Numbered from the stretch's first letter, positions 1 to 13,419 are shown. The stretch: DNA of 64,000 bases from Pseudomonas cuatrocienegasensis (GCF_900110925.1 NZ_FOFP01000003.1:124001-188000), one strand, 5' to 3'. Notes: generated by a model from the sequence alone, not told the origin. Numbers and translations are program-made.

Positions 1-1
1 G

Positions 2-772
<771 letters not shown>

Positions 773-846
773 TTGGCTATGTGCCAATTGAATGCTGCAT
801 GGGGGCCGGCCAGGCCGCGCGCACCAAGAGTCTTGCAGCCTAAGGC

Positions 847-867
847 GGTGCGCACGGCGCACCCTAC
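847..867. repeat. Dispersed GGTGCGCAC..GCACC repeat, copy 1
   Basis: A short near-palindromic element (GGTGCGCACGGCGCACC followed by CTAC) lies between the convergent ligB and cytochrome genes. Related copies occur at 12636-12656, 33484-33535 (two copies, head to head) and 42530-42564. All lie between genes, which is typical of dispersed extragenic repeats. Confidence 0.6.
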
Positions 868-888
868 GGCTCTAGCATTAAGTCCCAG

Positions 889-1338
889 TCAGTAGGCGCG
901 GAACTCTTCGTGGCAGGCCTTGCAGCTGTCTTCCACGCGCTGCATGGGCGCGGCCAGGTCGTCGCTTTTGAGCGGCGTGGCGGTACTCGCGGTGACCAGC
1001 GCAGCGGTGGCGCCCTCCAGGTCGCGGGCCATGCGTTGAAAGGTTTCCTGGCGCGCCCAGACATCGTCCTTGGCGCGGCTGTCACCTTCGTCCCGCGCCT
1101 GGGGGAAGTGCTGCCAGGGTGTGCGCGACAGCTGGTCAAGTTGTGCGGCGCCACTGATAAAACGCGCCTCGTCGAACTTCACCCGTCCGCGCAGCATGCC
1201 ACCCAGGTCTTCGCTGGTCTTGAGCATGTCCTTGAAGATCGCCTGGCGCTTGCCCATCGGCGAATTTGGATCGACACCGCCACAGGCGGTAAGCGTCAGG
1301 CAGGCAAGGGCGATCAACAACGGGATTTTCAGATTCAT
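889..1338 (-). CDS. Cytochrome c'-type haem lipoprotein
   Basis: The protein is 149 aa from the ATG at 1338; a GTG two codons upstream is also possible. It has a short hydrophobic signal with a lipobox ending at Cys19 (LTAC-GG), then a helical region, and a single haem-attachment motif CKACH at about residues 139-143, six residues from a FRAY C-terminus. A C-terminal CxxCH on a four-helix protein of this length fits the cytochrome c' family, which binds one high-spin haem in the periplasm and is linked to NO binding or electron transfer. The lipobox implies membrane anchoring, whereas many family members are soluble. Nothing nearby points to a specific partner. Confidence 0.75.
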   Translation of the reverse strand: MNLKIPLLIALACLTLTACGGVDPNSPMGKRQAIFKDMLKTSEDLGGMLRGRVKFDEARFISGAAQLDQLSRTPWQHFPQARDEGDSRAKDDVWARQETFQRMARDLEGATAALVTASTATPLKSDDLAAPMQRVEDSCKACHEEFRAY

Positions 1339-1430
1339 GGTCACAGGCTTCGGCTTAAGGCGACAGCCAGTATCACCACTCGATCGGGCCAGGCCAAGCG
1401 TGGTGTTTTGCCACAGAGGTCATCCGCGGT

Positions 1431-1817
1431 TTAGGCCGCAACCACAAAGAGCGCAACGATCAGCCCGACGCCGACGAACCACACCAGCGAGCGCAACATC
1501 GCCCAGTCGGCCAGGTAGCACAGGGTATAGAGCACGCGGCTGATGACAAACGCGATGGCCAGTTGATCGAGCACGCCCTGGGCAGCACCGCCGGCCAGGT
1601 GGGCGATAATCACCGCCGCGGCAAATGCCGGGGTGATCTCGAAGCCATTGAGCTGGGCATTGTTGGCGCGCCGGCCCAACCCCTCGAGGTTGTCCAGCAG
1701 CGCCCGCGGGTCATGGTTATGCCGTGGGCTGAAACCGCCGCCGACGGCTTTGGCCGTCACGGTGGACAGGTACGGCAGGACAATGGCGATCAGTACGCAC
1801 CAGTAGGCAAGGGTCAT
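1431..1817 (-). CDS. MAPEG family membrane protein
   Basis: The protein is 128 aa. The start at 1817 is preceded by a GGAG ribosome site (ACGGAGCTGCCATG), which is preferred over longer versions of the frame. It has about four hydrophobic helices (starting LAYWCVLIAIVLPYL) and the loop NAQLNGFEITPAFAAAVIIAH typical of small bacterial MAPEG proteins (membrane-associated proteins in eicosanoid and glutathione metabolism). Bacterial members are poorly characterised, and some conjugate glutathione to lipophilic substrates. It follows the TetR/hydrolase scar on the same strand. Confidence 0.75.
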   Translation of the reverse strand: MTLAYWCVLIAIVLPYLSTVTAKAVGGGFSPRHNHDPRALLDNLEGLGRRANNAQLNGFEITPAFAAAVIIAHLAGGAAQGVLDQLAIAFVISRVLYTLCYLADWAMLRSLVWFVGVGLIVALFVVAA

Positions 1818-1914
1818 GGCAGCTCCGTAGCTCGGCAGTGGGCTACGCAGCATCGCCTGTCCCTGCCCGGGCGTCCATGACCGCCACCACTCAAGGCCAT
1901 GGCGTTTCAGCCAA

Positions 1915-2225
1915 TCAGGCCGCCAGTTTACCCTCGGCCAGCGCCACCGACACGGCGAGCATGGCGCGCAGCAGCACCGCGCAGCCAGCCGCCAGATCCG
2001 CCGGGTCGGCGTTGTCGATTTCGTTGTGGCTGATGCCGCCCTCACAGGGCACGAAAATCATCCCCGCTGGGCCGAGCTCAGCGAGCAAGATCGCGTCATG
2101 CCCGAGCGCGGCATGGCCGCGGCGGTCGGCCAGGTGCCTGAATACGTGGAGATGGTCACCCGCTGGTGCAAGACCACTCTCTCGCTGCCGATAATCGTCA
2201 GACTGACGCCGAATATCACCGACGT
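1915..2225 (-). pseudogene. Remnant: C-terminus of an M20-type Zn-dependent amidohydrolase
   Basis: The last ~60 codons, read leftwards, give GHDAILLAELGPAGMIFVP, then CEGGISHNEIDNADPADLAA and a typical C-terminus. This is the hallmark end of N-carbamoyl-amino-acid/beta-alanine amidohydrolases (M20 family, HyuC/AmaB/PydC type), where the His of GHDA and of GGISHNE sit at the dimetal/substrate site. Upstream the similarity fades. The residues expected just before GHDA (an MP.SG segment) are in the neighbouring frame near 2100, which indicates a one-base frameshift. The N-terminal catalytic half is missing. In the living gene the product would release an amino acid, CO2 and NH3 from a carbamoyl amino acid. 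Confidence 0.7.
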
Positions 2226-2350
2226 GCGCTTGCCCGCCCGTGCGGCCCATCGCGGTGCCGCCATAGCCTTTGTTGGCGAAGACCTTCTCGGCCGCCAGGA
2301 GAGTCTTCTCGACGTTGCGCCGACGAATCTCGATCTTGTGCTCCCTGACA
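2226..2350 (-). pseudogene. Remnant: N-terminus of a TetR-family regulator
   Basis: Read leftwards from about 2350, the same open frame encodes EHKIEIRRRNVEKTLLAAEK then VFANKGYGGTAM. This is the N-terminal helix and first part of a TetR helix-turn-helix (pattern: R..N...IL.AAE.VFA..GY.GT.M). The recognition helix and ligand-binding domain that should follow are absent; after GTAM the frame runs into unrelated residues and then the amidohydrolase end. The fragment cannot fold as a repressor. Taken with the hydrolase tail, it looks like one large deletion that joined the first gene of a cluster to the last. Confidence 0.65.
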
Positions 2351-2401
2351 ACTGAACAGAGCAAGGCTGCCACTGGCGCCAGCCCGCGGCGACGGAAAGC
2401 C

Positions 2402-2430
2402 TTGGGCAGTTGGCCAGGTGCAGCTATAAT
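2402..2430 (+). promoter_or_regulatory. Sigma-70 promoter of ahcY-metF
   Basis: A perfect TATAAT lies at 2425-2430, with TTGGGC at 2402-2407 and a 17-base spacer. Transcription would start near 2437, about 40 bases before the SAH riboswitch, which therefore lies wholly in the leader. Confidence 0.65.
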
Positions 2431-2477
2431 CCCTCGGCTACTTCCGACCGGCACCGCCCGGTCGCTCCCGCCACCCG

Positions 2478-4001
<1,524 letters not shown>

Positions 4002-4004
4002 TGC

Positions 4005-4079
4005 GTAGGGTGGGTAAGCCCATGGCTTATCCACCGCCGACTTCCCGCACGGTGGATGGGAAAAACGCCATTCACCTAC
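4005..4079. repeat. GTAGGGTGG...CACCTAC extragenic repeat, copy 1
   Basis: The element begins GTAGGGTGGG, has internal CTTATCCACCG and GGTGGATG blocks, and ends CGCCATTCACCTAC, so the ends are inverted copies. The same block order occurs at 12542-12628 after bioA. It fills the ahcY-metF gap. Confidence 0.65.
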
Positions 4080-4100
4080 GTCTCCAAGGCTAGAAACCCT

Positions 4101-4946
4101 ATGAGCCAAGAACGCCGTTACAGCTTCGAGTTCTTTCCTACCAAGACCGAAGCCGGGCACGAAAAACTGATGAATGTGGCGCGCCAACTGGCAACCTACA
4201 AACCCGATTTCTTCTCCTGCACCTACGGTGCCGGTGGCTCCACCCGCGACCGCACGCTGAACACCGTGCTGCAACTCGATGGCGAGATCAAGGTACCGGC
4301 CGCGCCGCACCTGTCCTGCGTCGGTGACAGCAAGGCCGAGCTGCGCGAGTTGCTGGGCCTGTACAAAAATGCCGGAATCAAGCGCATCGTCGCCCTGCGC
4401 GGCGACCTGCCTTCCGGTATGGGCATGGCCAGTGGCGAACTGCGTTATGCCAACGAGCTGGTCAGTTTTATCCGCGAAGAAACCGCCGATCACTTCCATA
4501 TCGAAGTGGCCGCCTACCCGGAAATGCATCCGCAGGCACGCAACTTCGAGGACGATATCGCCAACTTCGTGCGCAAGGCCAAGGCCGGCGCCGATAGCGC
4601 AATCACCCAGTACTTCTTCAACGCCGACAGCTACTTCTACTTCGTCGAGCGCGTGCAGAGAATGGGCGTGGATATCCCGGTGGTGCCCGGCATCATGCCG
4701 ATCACCAACTACAGCAAACTGGCGCGCTTCTCCGATGCCTGCGGTGCGGAAATTCCGCGCTGGGTGCGCAAGCAGCTGGAAGCCTACGGTGATGATACCG
4801 ACAGCATCCAGGCCTACGGTGAGCAGGTCATCACCCAGATGTGCGAACGCCTGCTGCAAGGCGGCGCCCCCGGCTTGCACTTCTACAGCATGAACCAGGC
4901 CGAACCCAGCCTGGCGATCTGGAACAACCTCAAGCTGCCGCGCTGA
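4101..4946 (+). CDS. metF: 5,10-methylenetetrahydrofolate reductase
   Basis: The protein is 281 aa and reduces methylene-THF to methyl-THF with FAD and NADH, supplying the methyl group for methionine synthesis from the homocysteine made by AhcY. The start at 4101 gives MSQERRYSFEFFPTKTEAGH, where the SFEFFP strand with the catalytic Glu is the family's N-terminus; an upstream in-frame ATG at 4056 falls in the repeat and is not used. Other family blocks are SCTYGAGGSTRDRT and ALRGDLP. Its place downstream of ahcY fits one methionine-cycle operon. Confidence 0.95.
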   Translation: MSQERRYSFEFFPTKTEAGHEKLMNVARQLATYKPDFFSCTYGAGGSTRDRTLNTVLQLDGEIKVPAAPHLSCVGDSKAELRELLGLYKNAGIKRIVALRGDLPSGMGMASGELRYANELVSFIREETADHFHIEVAAYPEMHPQARNFEDDIANFVRKAKAGADSAITQYFFNADSYFYFVERVQRMGVDIPVVPGIMPITNYSKLARFSDACGAEIPRWVRKQLEAYGDDTDSIQAYGEQVITQMCERLLQGGAPGLHFYSMNQAEPSLAIWNNLKLPR

Positions 4947-4954
4947 CCCCTGCG

Positions 4955-4980
4955 CCGGGCCGCGCGATGCGGCCCGGTTT
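4955..4980 (+). terminator. Terminator after metF
   Basis: A perfect 9-bp stem, CCGGGCCGC (4955-4963) with GCGGCCCGG (4969-4977), has a 5-base loop and a short TTT, and begins six bases after the metF stop. The T tract is short, so termination may be partial. Confidence 0.6.
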
Positions 4981-5130
4981 GCCCCGCCTGTGCACGTCAT
5001 CGATACCCACCTGGCCAGGTAGCTTCGCGCCTGGCGTATCATGACCCTACATTCGCCTCAGGCAGTATCCTGCGCGACGCTGCTGTCGCCTCGCCAGGGC
5101 CTGAGCCGCATACCCATCACGGAGCGACCA

Positions 5131-6504
5131 ATGTCCAAACGCCTTACCATCAACGCCTCACTCACCCCCAAGGGCAGCCTGGAAACCCTGTCCCAGCGCG
5201 AAGTCCAGCAACTGCGTGAAACCGGCTCCGGCAGTGTCTACGCCCTGTTTCGCCAGTGCGCCCTGGCGATCCTCAATACCGGCTCGCACAGCGACAACGC
5301 CAAGACCATTCTGGAAGCCTACCCCGACTTTGAAATCCGCATCCTGCAGCAGGATCGCGGCATCCGCCTGGAGCTGTTCAACGCGCCGGCCAACGCCTTC
5401 GTCGATGGCGAAATGATCGCCAGCACCCGCGAGATGCTGTTCAGCGCCCTGCGCGACATCGTCTACACGCAGAGCGAACTGGAGAGCAAACGGGTCGACT
5501 TCAGCAGCTCCCAGGGCATCACCGATTACGTCTTCCATCTGCTGCGCAACGCCCACACCCTGCGCGCCGGCCTGGAGCCAAAGATCGTCGTATGCTGGGG
5601 CGGCCACTCGATCAGCACCGTGGAATACAAGTACACCAAGACCGTTGGCCACGAACTGGGCCTGCGCGGCCTGGATATCTGCACCGGCTGCGGCCCTGGG
5701 GTGATGAAGGGGCCGATGAAGGGCGCGACCATTTCCCACGCCAAGCAGCGCAACACCCGTGGCCGCTACCTGGGCCTGACTGAACCGGGAATCATCGCAG
5801 CCGAAGCACCCAACCCGATCGTCAACGAGCTGGTGATCCTGCCGGACATCGAGAAGCGCCTGGAAGCCTTCGTGCGTGTTGGCCACGGCATCATCATCTT
5901 CCCTGGCGGCGCCGGTACGGCCGAAGAGTTGCTGTATCTGCTGGGCATTCTCATGCACCCGGATAACCAGGCCGTGCCCTTCCCACTGATCCTTACTGGG
6001 CCGAAAAGCGCAGAAGCCTATATGCAGCAGCTCGACGCATTCATCGGCGCGACCCTGGGTGACAGCGCGCGCCAGCACTACCGCATCATCATGGATGACC
6101 CGGCCCAGGTTGCCCGCGAAATGGCCGACGGCATCAAGGCGGTCAAGCAGTTCCGCCGCGAGCAGAACGATGCCTTCCACTTCAACTGGCTGCTGAAAAT
6201 CGACGAGAGCTTCCAGCACCCGTTCGAACCAACCCATGCCAACATGGCCAGCCTGCAACTGGACCGCAACCAGCCGCTGCACGAACTGGCCGCCCAGTTG
6301 CGCCGCGCGTTTTCCGGCATCGTGGCCGGCAACGTCAAGGACAAGGGCATCCGCCTGATCGAACAATACGGCCCCTACGAAATCAGCGGCGACCCGGAGA
6401 TCATGCGTCACCTCGACCTGCTCCTGCAGTCCTTCGTCGAACAACACCGCATGAAGCTGCCGGGTGGCGCGGCCTACGAGCCCTGCTATCGCTTGGTCCA
6501 CTGA
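5131..6504 (+). CDS. ppnN: Pyrimidine/purine nucleotide 5'-monophosphate nucleosidase (PpnN/YgdH)
   Basis: The protein is 457 aa. The start at 5131 (MSKRLTINASLTPKGSLE) follows an ACGGAG ribosome site; the longer frame from 5041 lacks one. The central domain has the LOG-type signature, a GGxGT loop (FPGGAGTAEELLYLLG) plus the preceding CTGCGPGVMKGPMKGA block. It is flanked by N- and C-terminal regions found only in PpnN-type enzymes of about 455 aa. E. coli PpnN cleaves the N-glycosidic bond of nucleoside monophosphates, is stimulated by (p)ppGpp, and adjusts nucleotide pools under stress. The gene stands alone between metF and a binding-protein gene. Confidence 0.9.
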   Translation: MSKRLTINASLTPKGSLETLSQREVQQLRETGSGSVYALFRQCALAILNTGSHSDNAKTILEAYPDFEIRILQQDRGIRLELFNAPANAFVDGEMIASTREMLFSALRDIVYTQSELESKRVDFSSSQGITDYVFHLLRNAHTLRAGLEPKIVVCWGGHSISTVEYKYTKTVGHELGLRGLDICTGCGPGVMKGPMKGATISHAKQRNTRGRYLGLTEPGIIAAEAPNPIVNELVILPDIEKRLEAFVRVGHGIIIFPGGAGTAEELLYLLGILMHPDNQAVPFPLILTGPKSAEAYMQQLDAFIGATLGDSARQHYRIIMDDPAQVAREMADGIKAVKQFRREQNDAFHFNWLLKIDESFQHPFEPTHANMASLQLDRNQPLHELAAQLRRAFSGIVAGNVKDKGIRLIEQYGPYEISGDPEIMRHLDLLLQSFVEQHRMKLPGGAAYEPCYRLVH

Positions 6505-6532
6505 CCCGCCACCAGCACGCTAGATGAGCGCC

Positions 6533-6553
6533 GTCGCAGGTAATGCCTGCGAC
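6533..6553. terminator. Hairpin after ppnN, no T tract
   Basis: GTCGCAGG (6533-6540) and CCTGCGAC (6546-6553) form a perfect 8-bp stem with a TAATG loop, 29 bases after the ppnN stop. No uridine run follows, so it may protect the 3' end or terminate only weakly. Confidence 0.35.
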
Positions 6554-6606
6554 TCGGGCGTGCGCGCGATCTGTTCAGCCGCATTGCCAGCCGGTATCCT
6601 GGCGAC

Positions 6607-7383
6607 ATGCCAGTATTACAGCGCCAAATAATAGGCGCATTACTCCTAGCCCTTGTCTGCATGACACTTCAGGCCCAGCCGTTGCGCATCGTGAGCGAAG
6701 CGTGGCCGCCCTACATCTATGAAGTGGACGGAGAGCTGCGCGGCCTGGACTATGAAACCACGCAGGTGGTGCTCGAACGACTGGGCATACAAACAACCTG
6801 GGAGTTGATGCCCTGGAAACGTTGCCTCCTGTCAGTGCAACAAGGCAAAGCAGATGCCCTCCTCGACGTATTCCACAGTACAGCGCGCAACACCTGGATG
6901 GTGTTCCCAGAGGAGCCTCTTTCCACCGTCGAATTCGTACTGTTCTACCACCGTGAGAACCCGCATCGCTTTCAGAAAATCGAAGACCTCACCGGGCTGA
7001 CTGTCGGCGTATCGGCGGGGTACTTGTATGCCAACCCGGCATTCAGAAACTCCCCCCTGTTCAAACGCGAGCCAGCGGCCAGCCACGAAGCCAACTTCGG
7101 CAAGCTGCTGCGCCAGCGTGTCGACCTGGTGATCAACGACCGTCGCTCAGGGCGCTACCTGCTCGAGCAACTGGGCATGAGCCAAGTGATCGCTCACCAC
7201 CCCAGCGTCATCGCCCGCACTCCGATGTACCTGGGTTTAAGCCGCAGCCCAAGGCATCAACAGTTGGCCCGACGCTTCGCCAGCGCCTTGCGCCAGTTCA
7301 AGCGTGAGCCGGCCTACACCGCCCTGCGGGCGCGTTACGCACACCCCGACACCTCTGTTGAAATGGCCACCTCGAACCGTTAA
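6607..7383 (+). CDS. Periplasmic solute-binding protein, SBP_bac_3 type
   Basis: The protein is 258 aa. An N-terminal signal peptide (hydrophobic GALLLALVCMTLQA, cleavage near residue 23) precedes a family-3 solute-binding fold beginning PLRIVSEAWPPYIYEVDGEL, with the GLDYE and MPWKRCLLSVQQGKADALLD segments usual for this group. No permease or ATPase is adjacent. Many such orphan proteins in Pseudomonas have no known ligand and may act as sensors or scavengers. The ligand cannot be read from sequence, although the fold often binds amino acids. Confidence 0.75.
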   Translation: MPVLQRQIIGALLLALVCMTLQAQPLRIVSEAWPPYIYEVDGELRGLDYETTQVVLERLGIQTTWELMPWKRCLLSVQQGKADALLDVFHSTARNTWMVFPEEPLSTVEFVLFYHRENPHRFQKIEDLTGLTVGVSAGYLYANPAFRNSPLFKREPAASHEANFGKLLRQRVDLVINDRRSGRYLLEQLGMSQVIAHHPSVIARTPMYLGLSRSPRHQQLARRFASALRQFKREPAYTALRARYAHPDTSVEMATSNR

Positions 7384-7416
7384 GCAGGCAAAGGCTGCGC
7401 AAGCCCTCAGCTCTGT

Positions 7417-7422
7417 TATACT
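7417..7422 (+). promoter_or_regulatory. Candidate -10 element of rhlE
   Basis: TATACT at 7417-7422 lies in the only gap before rhlE. No good -35 hexamer is visible 17 bases upstream. If used, it leaves an untranslated leader of about 130 bases (7429-7560), in which I recognised no known RNA family. Confidence 0.4.
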
Positions 7423-7560
7423 CGGGCATTCCCGCCAGGCTTGCGCCCGGATGCTAACCCCCAGTGGTCAGCAGTACCGGACGGGATCACGCCCCCCAAG
7501 CGCGATTCAAGCCTGGCAATACACCCCATAGGGCGTCGCCCTCACTAGACAGGATTACAC

Positions 7561-9420
<1,860 letters not shown>

Positions 9421-9432
9421 GCAAGCCGCACA

Positions 9433-9464
9433 CGAAAACGCCGCCCCATGGGGCGGCGTTTTCG
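9433..9464. terminator. Rho-independent terminator after rhlE
   Basis: A perfect 32-bp palindrome with halves CGAAAACGCCGCCCCA and TGGGGCGGCGTTTTCG starts 12 bases after the rhlE stop. The T-rich 3' flank (TTTTCGTTTGTG) and matching A run make it usable from both sides. Confidence 0.85.
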
Positions 9465-9541
9465 TTTGTGTGGCATTCGCAGTAGCCAGGCCTGCAGCCT
9501 TGATGGGTTATGCGTAAAGCTAACCCACCCTTTGAATTGGC

Positions 9542-10120
9542 TTACTTACGTACACCTTCAATCGAGATGATCAGCTCAAGGCTTTCCGAGGCTGGGCCCA
9601 GGTCTTTGGTGATATCGAAATCCTTCAGCTTGATCGTGGTGCTGCCCTCGAAGCCGGCACGGTAGCCGCCCCATGGGTCTTTACCTTCACCGATGAACTT
9701 GGCGGCAATTACCACTGGCTTGGTGACGCCATTGAGCGTCAGGTCGCCGGTGATGTCGGCAGTGCCTTCACCGGTTGACTTGACCGACGTGGACGCGAAG
9801 GTCGCAGTCGGGTTCTTGCTGACGTTAAGGAAGTCGGCGCTGCGGATGTGCTTGTCGCGTTCGGCGTGGTTGGTGTCGACGCTGTCGGTGTTCAGGGTGA
9901 CATTGACCTTGCTGGCCTCCGGCGCCGCGGCGTCAAAGGTGAAGCTGCCGTCGAAATCCTTGAAGGTGCCGTACAGCCAGCTGTAACCCAGGTGGCTGAT
10001 CTTGAAATTGACGAACGCGTGCTGACCCTGCTTGTCGATTGCATAGTCGGCAGCCATGGCATGGCCTGCGCTCAGCAACGCCGAACCCAGCGCCAGTGCA
10101 GCAAGTGTCTTCTTCAACAT
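9542..10120 (-). CDS. yceI: YceI family periplasmic protein
   Basis: The protein is 192 aa with a clear Sec signal peptide ([20 protein letters not shown] then AMA), followed by the YceI lipocalin-like beta-barrel ([48 protein letters not shown] and [14 protein letters not shown]). YceI proteins bind isoprenoid or quinone-like lipids in the periplasm. The gene sits downstream of a cytochrome b561 gene on the same strand, the usual yceJ-yceI pairing, which suggests the barrel carries a lipid or quinone for the cytochrome. The gap between the two genes is about 60 bases. Confidence 0.9.
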   Translation of the reverse strand: MLKKTLAALALGSALLSAGHAMAADYAIDKQGQHAFVNFKISHLGYSWLYGTFKDFDGSFTFDAAAPEASKVNVTLNTDSVDTNHAERDKHIRSADFLNVSKNPTATFASTSVKSTGEGTADITGDLTLNGVTKPVVIAAKFIGEGKDPWGGYRAGFEGSTTIKLKDFDITKDLGPASESLELIISIEGVRK

Positions 10121-10180
10121 AGGTGTACTCCTTGTGAGGTGGAACTCGGGAACACGGTCATCCGCGCCCCTGTGAAGGTT

Positions 10181-10726
10181 TCAGCGCCCGAGCATGCGCA
10201 ACAACGTGCGGTCACGGTCGATGAAATGGTGCTTGAGCGCAGCCAGGCCATGTATGCCGGCGAAGATCACCAGGGCCCAGGCCAAATATTCGTGGACCAG
10301 CCCTGCCACATCACCCTGGTCGGGGATGCTGGTCAGGGTCGCGGGCACTTCAAACAGACCGAAGACGCTGATACCGCGACCCTCGGCGGTAGAAATCAGG
10401 TAACCGGAAAGCATCAGTACGAACAGGCCAACGTAGAGAAACAGATGACCCAAGTGGCTGGCCAAGCGGGTCATGCGCCCGTGGCTGTCGAGTGCCGGCG
10501 GTGCCGGGCTGAACCAGCGCCAGGCGACACGGCCCAGCATCACGGCGAACAGCACCAGGCCAATGCTCTTGTGCAGGTCCGGCGCGGTGCGGTACCAGGT
10601 GCTGTAATAGTCCAGACCGACCATCCAGAAACCCAGGCCGAATAAGCCGAATACCGCCACGGCAACCAGCCAGTGCAGCAGGCTGCTGACCAGACCATAG
10701 CGGGAAGAAGAATTACGCCATTGCAT
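10181..10726 (-). CDS. Cytochrome b561 (YceJ type)
   Basis: The protein is 181 aa from the ATG at 10726 (MQWRNSSSRYG). An in-frame TTG at 10738 is less likely because GGGGTG sits at ribosome-site distance from the ATG. It has four transmembrane helices with the paired haem-ligand histidines of the family: the LLHWLVA His and the SIGLVLFAVMLGRVAWR region in the first half, and HLGHLFLY and GIHGLAALKHHFIDRD in the second. The di-haem b561 passes electrons between quinol and periplasmic acceptors. It is probably cotranscribed with yceI. Confidence 0.88.
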   Translation of the reverse strand: MQWRNSSSRYGLVSSLLHWLVAVAVFGLFGLGFWMVGLDYYSTWYRTAPDLHKSIGLVLFAVMLGRVAWRWFSPAPPALDSHGRMTRLASHLGHLFLYVGLFVLMLSGYLISTAEGRGISVFGLFEVPATLTSIPDQGDVAGLVHEYLAWALVIFAGIHGLAALKHHFIDRDRTLLRMLGR

Positions 10727-11132
10727 CGAACACCCCAAAACCGCAGCGCGAAAACGCCAGACTAGCGGTTAACTTATCGATTAAAAGTGAAATTTTCCGC
10801 TTTAAACGATCGTTAATTACGATCGATTAGCGGCGTCTCGGCCATGCTCGACCCAGCGGTCACCCAGAGTAGCAGGGCCGCTAATCCTGGGAAGCTACCA
10901 GGGAATGGGAATTCTTTTCGATACGTAACCGCGCCTGAACCACAGACGGTGCGGCACTCACGCCAACGGAGGCATCTGGTAGGCTTACGCCAGTTCGAGT
11001 GAGCGCAGCACGGGGCTAGCCCCCTTATGTTCACGCCCTATTGCCGCGAGAAATGTACCCAGGCGAAAACGCCGGCAATGCTCACGTCCTCAAGGCCAGC
11101 ACGGCCGCAGATCAAATAGGAACACCCCTTAG
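10727..11132. other. Intergenic region between cytochrome b561 and bioA, with an AT-rich dyad
   Basis: The gap is 406 bases. The left third is much more A/T-rich than its surroundings (GTTAACTTATCGATTAAAAG) and holds the dyad CGATCGT-TAATT-ACGATCG at 10807-10825, with perfect 7-bp arms. This could be an operator or the promoter of the leftward cytochrome/yceI pair. The rest, to the bioA ribosome site near 11115, has no feature I recognise. A 73-codon minus-strand frame at 10813-11034 has no recognisable similarity or ribosome site and is not called. Confidence 0.4.
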
Positions 11133-12539
<1,407 letters not shown>

Positions 12540-12541
12540 AT

Positions 12542-12628
12542 GTAGGGTGGATCGGGGCGCGTAGCTGACGCTTTATCCATCCACCGCTGTGGTCGCCTGG
12601 TGGATGAAAAGAGCGCCATCCACCCTAC
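12542..12628. repeat. GTAGGGTGG...CACCCTAC extragenic repeat, copy 2
   Basis: The element starts three bases after the bioA stop and ends CGCCATCCACCCTAC. Its internal blocks (CTTTATCCATCCACCG and GGTGGATGAAAA) keep the order and spacing of the copy at 4005-4079. Its outer ends are inverted repeats. Confidence 0.65.
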
Positions 12629-12635
12629 AGATATC

Positions 12636-12656
12636 GGTGCGCACGGCGCACGCTAC
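12636..12656. repeat. Dispersed GGTGCGCAC..GCAC repeat, copy 2
   Basis: Near-identical to the copy at 847-867, including the trailing CTACGGCTAG-like flank (here GCTACGGCTAG). It directly follows the other repeat type, so the two families share one gap. Confidence 0.6.
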
Positions 12657-12693
12657 GGCTAGAATTTGCGCCTTTGCTCCAGGTTCGCCTCTT

Positions 12694-13419
12694 ATGCGCC
12701 TCTCCCGATTCTTTATTGATGCCCCCCTGTCACTCGGCCAGCATGCGCTGCCCGAAGCCCAGGCCCACTATATCGGCCGGGTGCTACGTCATGCCGTGGG
12801 CGATGCGGTGCAGCTGTTCGATGGTAGCGGCCTGGAATACCGGGGCGAGCTGATCGAAGTCGGCAAGAAGAGCGTGCAGGTCGAGCTGCGCGAATGCCTG
12901 CCTGGGCTGCCCGAATCACCGCTGGCCATTCATCTCGGCCAGGGCCTATCGCGCGGCGAGCGTATGGACTGGGCGATTCAGAAAGCTACCGAGTTGGGCG
13001 CCACGCAGATTACTCCGATCGTCTCCGAGCGCTGTGAGGTGCGGTTGAAAGATGAGCGCGCCGACAAACGCATGGCGCACTGGCGCCAGGTGGCCATCAG
13101 CGCCTGCGAGCAGTGCGGCCGCTCGGTCTTGCCGCTCATTCATCCACCGCTTGAACTGAGCAGCTGGCTTGCCCAGGTCGAGGCCGACCTCAAGCTGGTG
13201 CTGCACCCGGTGGCCGAAGCCCTGCAAAGCCATGCCAAGCCCGGCACCCTGGCCTTTCTGATCGGCCCAGAGGGTGGTCTGAGCGATGCAGAAGTGGCGC
13301 AGGCACAGGCAGCTGACTTTCATGCCGCTCGCCTCGGGCCGCGCGTACTGCGCACCGAAACCGCCCCTGTAGTGGCCCTAAGCGTGGCCCAACAGCTCTG
13401 GGGCGATCTACAGGCGTAA
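12694..13419 (+). CDS. rsmE: 16S rRNA m3U1498 methyltransferase
   Basis: The protein is 241 aa and methylates N3 of U1498 in 16S rRNA near the decoding centre. The start at 12694 gives MRLSRFFIDAPLSLGQHALP, a standard RsmE N-terminus; the frame is open further upstream through the repeat, which is not coding. It has an N-terminal PUA-like domain (RVLRHAVGDAVQLFDGSG) and a C-terminal SPOUT knot domain with KATELGATQITPI, SERCEV and the SAM-binding loop LIGPEGGLSDAEV followed by LGPRVLRTETAPV. Confidence 0.94.
   Translation: MRLSRFFIDAPLSLGQHALPEAQAHYIGRVLRHAVGDAVQLFDGSGLEYRGELIEVGKKSVQVELRECLPGLPESPLAIHLGQGLSRGERMDWAIQKATELGATQITPIVSERCEVRLKDERADKRMAHWRQVAISACEQCGRSVLPLIHPPLELSSWLAQVEADLKLVLHPVAEALQSHAKPGTLAFLIGPEGGLSDAEVAQAQAADFHAARLGPRVLRTETAPVVALSVAQQLWGDLQA

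Noticed and set aside
2026..2355. Plus-strand frame containing VRLTPNITDVRLP
   Set aside because: It looks superficially like a beta-rich domain but is the complement of the TetR/hydrolase scar, whose minus-strand matches are specific and extend over two families.
10813..11034. Minus-strand 73-codon frame between cytochrome b561 and bioA
   Set aside because: No ribosome site, no recognisable similarity, and an unusual Cys/Trp/Arg-rich composition. Left as unexplained intergenic DNA.
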